A stretch of 6,636 nt of DNA, taken from NCBI GenBank assembly GCA_947458795.1, contig CANHCD010000123.1, positions 1 through 6,636 of the forward strand. The letters run 5' to 3'. Origin of the DNA: Cyclobacteriaceae bacterium (GTDB lineage: Bacteria > Bacteroidota > Bacteroidia > Cytophagales > Cyclobacteriaceae). Each line of letters begins with the position of its first letter. The first letter of the stretch is position 1. The position numbers and the translations under genes were made by a program. The notes beneath the pieces were generated by a model. That model saw only the letters and a list, made by a program, of their open reading frames with translations. It was not told the origin of the DNA and did no database searches. Below are positions 5,578 to 6,636 of the stretch, one piece after another.

Positions 5578-6636
5578 ATGAAAACTTACCAATTCCTTTT
5601 TCTTTTAATTTTTTCATTTCTTGTTGCCCTTCCATCCTTTGGGCAGCGCCCAACCGACCAAGTCCGCCCCGAACGTAAGTTTACCGGACAGGTAATGGAT
5701 GGAACTGCAAAGAGACCCATGATCGGTGCCAATGTATTGATCAAAACCGTCACCGACTCCTTACTTCGCGGTACGGTAACGGGTGCTGATGGGAAATTTG
5801 AACTAGCGAGACCATTTATCCCAGAGGTCAAACTTGAAATCACCTTCTTAGGCTACAAAACCATCACCAAAATTCACAGCATGCGTGAGCCTGTGGAGCT
5901 TGGCGAACTGGTATTACTCGAGGACACGAAAGTTCTCGGAGAAGTCCTCGTGCAAGGAGTAAGTGTAGTAGGTGAGCAAAAAGGAGATACGACTTCCTTC
6001 AATGCCAATGCCTTCAAAACACAAACCAATGCGCAGGCAGAGGATTTGATCAAAAAAATGCCCGGCATCACGATGCAGGGAGGACAAATTCAAGCCCAGG
6101 GGGAGCAGGTTCAAAAAATATTAGTAGATGGGCGTGAATTCTTTGGCAGCGACCCTAGCATTGCACTTCGCAACCTACCTGCAGATGCGATCGACCGCGT
6201 AGAAGTGTTGGACCAGCGTTCTGATCAAAGCCGACTTACAGGTTTTGACGATGGAAACTATACCAAAACCATCAACATTATCCTCCGCTCGGATCGCAAA
6301 AATGGCTCCTTCGGAAGAACCTATGCAGGCTACGGCAATGATGACCGCTATGCTGCAGGCGGTAGTGTCAACTTCTTCAAAGAGGACAAGCGGATTTCTG
6401 TTCTTGGACTCTTTAACAACATCAACCAACAAAACTTTTCAAGCCAAGATCTCGCTGGATTAACTGCCAACTCCTCAGCAGGAGGTGGAATGGGTGGATT
6501 TGGCGGCATGCGAGGAGGACCTGGTGGCGGCGGAGGTGGCGGCCAATGGGGCGGTGGAGGAAACAATAACTTCCTTGTGGGCAACAGCGGTGGAATAGTT
6601 ACTACCAACGCGGTCGGACTAAACTATTCCGACAAA
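5578..6636 (+). CDS. TonB-dependent receptor-like outer-membrane beta-barrel protein, 3' partial
   Basis: The frame runs from the ATG at 5578 to the window edge without a stop (353 residues seen); relatives are usually about 800-950. The start is supported by a clean signal peptide, MKTYQFLFLLIFSFLVALPSFGQ, with cleavage near residues 22-23. Next come a carboxypeptidase-regulatory-like domain (about 34-115; FTGQVMDG...GADGKFEL...FLGYKT), the junction motif LGEVLVQG (120-127), and a plug-like region (about 130-240) with LIKKMPGI, ILVDGREFFGSDP, DAIDRVEVLDQRSDQS and GFDDGNYTKTINI. Barrel strands begin after about 241 (FGRTYAGYG, GGSVNFF). This pattern fits the outer_membrane beta-barrel/TonB receptor group of Bacteroidota, which may import a ligand with TonB energy or act as a non-transporting envelope protein. 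No SusD partner can be seen because the downstream side is cut off. A glycine-rich stretch (302-328) interrupts the early barrel. No Shine-Dalgarno or strong promoter was found in the gap before it. The substrate is unknown. Confidence 0.92.
   Translation, partial: MKTYQFLFLLIFSFLVALPSFGQRPTDQVRPERKFTGQVMDGTAKRPMIGANVLIKTVTDSLLRGTVTGADGKFELARPFIPEVKLEITFLGYKTITKIHSMREPVELGELVLLEDTKVLGEVLVQGVSVVGEQKGDTTSFNANAFKTQTNAQAEDLIKKMPGITMQGGQIQAQGEQVQKILVDGREFFGSDPSIALRNLPADAIDRVEVLDQRSDQSRLTGFDDGNYTKTINIILRSDRKNGSFGRTYAGYGNDDRYAAGGSVNFFKEDKRISVLGLFNNINQQNFSSQDLAGLTANSSAGGGMGGFGGMRGGPGGGGGGGQWGGGGNNNFLVGNSGGIVTTNAVGLNYSDK
6481..6561 (+). repeat. Glycine-rich low-complexity segment within the beta-barrel protein
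   Basis: Residues 302-328 contain 20 glycines in 27 positions, including a run of seven, broken by Met, Phe, Arg, Pro, Gln and Trp. It is encoded by mixed GGN codons rather than a pure DNA repeat. It follows a predicted strand and NFSSQDL, so it probably lies in an extracellular loop. Similar Gly-rich inserts are known in this receptor group (from memory). Confidence 0.8.

Noticed and set aside
6348..6608. Proline-rich minus-strand open frame opposite the glycine-rich segment
   Set aside because: Poly-Pro is simply the reverse complement of GGN glycine codons; the + strand frame has a signal peptide and recognisable domains.

Overview
The window looks like ordinary chromosomal DNA from a Bacteroidota bacterium, most likely Cytophagales (Cyclobacteriaceae/Algoriphagus-like). 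The evidence is a SusC/TonB-type outer-membrane protein with a carboxypeptidase-regulatory-like N-terminal domain, a DUF4403-type lipoprotein, -7 promoter boxes that match the Bacteroidota consensus TAnnTTTG exactly, and a lack of clear Shine-Dalgarno sequences. The genus is inferred from overall protein character and was not tested. No mobile element, CRISPR array, tRNA or rRNA is visible.

Layout. Bases 1-1674 (+) encode nearly all of a sodium:solute symporter of the acetate/VC_2705 type; only the first few codons fall off the left edge. After 25 nt comes acs (1700-3592, +), a complete AMP-forming acetyl-CoA synthetase. A perfect 39-nt palindrome (3585-3623) follows. It contains the acs stop codon and should terminate transcription from both sides. 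A lipoprotein gene (3640-5043, -) converges on it. A 69-nt gap (5044-5112) then holds two opposed promoters, for the lipoprotein gene leftward and for ytxJ rightward. ytxJ (5113-5451, +) encodes a small monothiol bacilliredoxin-like protein. After a 126-nt gap with a possible leader hairpin, a secreted outer-membrane beta-barrel protein starts at 5578 (+) and is still open at the right edge, at 353 residues.

How the genes work together. The symporter and acs form a coherent acetate (or short carboxylate) scavenging pair: Na+-driven uptake followed by activation to acetyl-CoA for the TCA/glyoxylate cycles or lipid synthesis. YtxJ suggests that the cell uses bacillithiol as its low-molecular-weight thiol. 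The lipoprotein and the beta-barrel protein are envelope components with unknown ligands.

I found no novel multi-gene system. The points most worth a second look are the dyad formed by two opposed -7 boxes, the internal duplication in the lipoprotein, the EF-hand-like loop in the symporter and the embedded bidirectional terminator.
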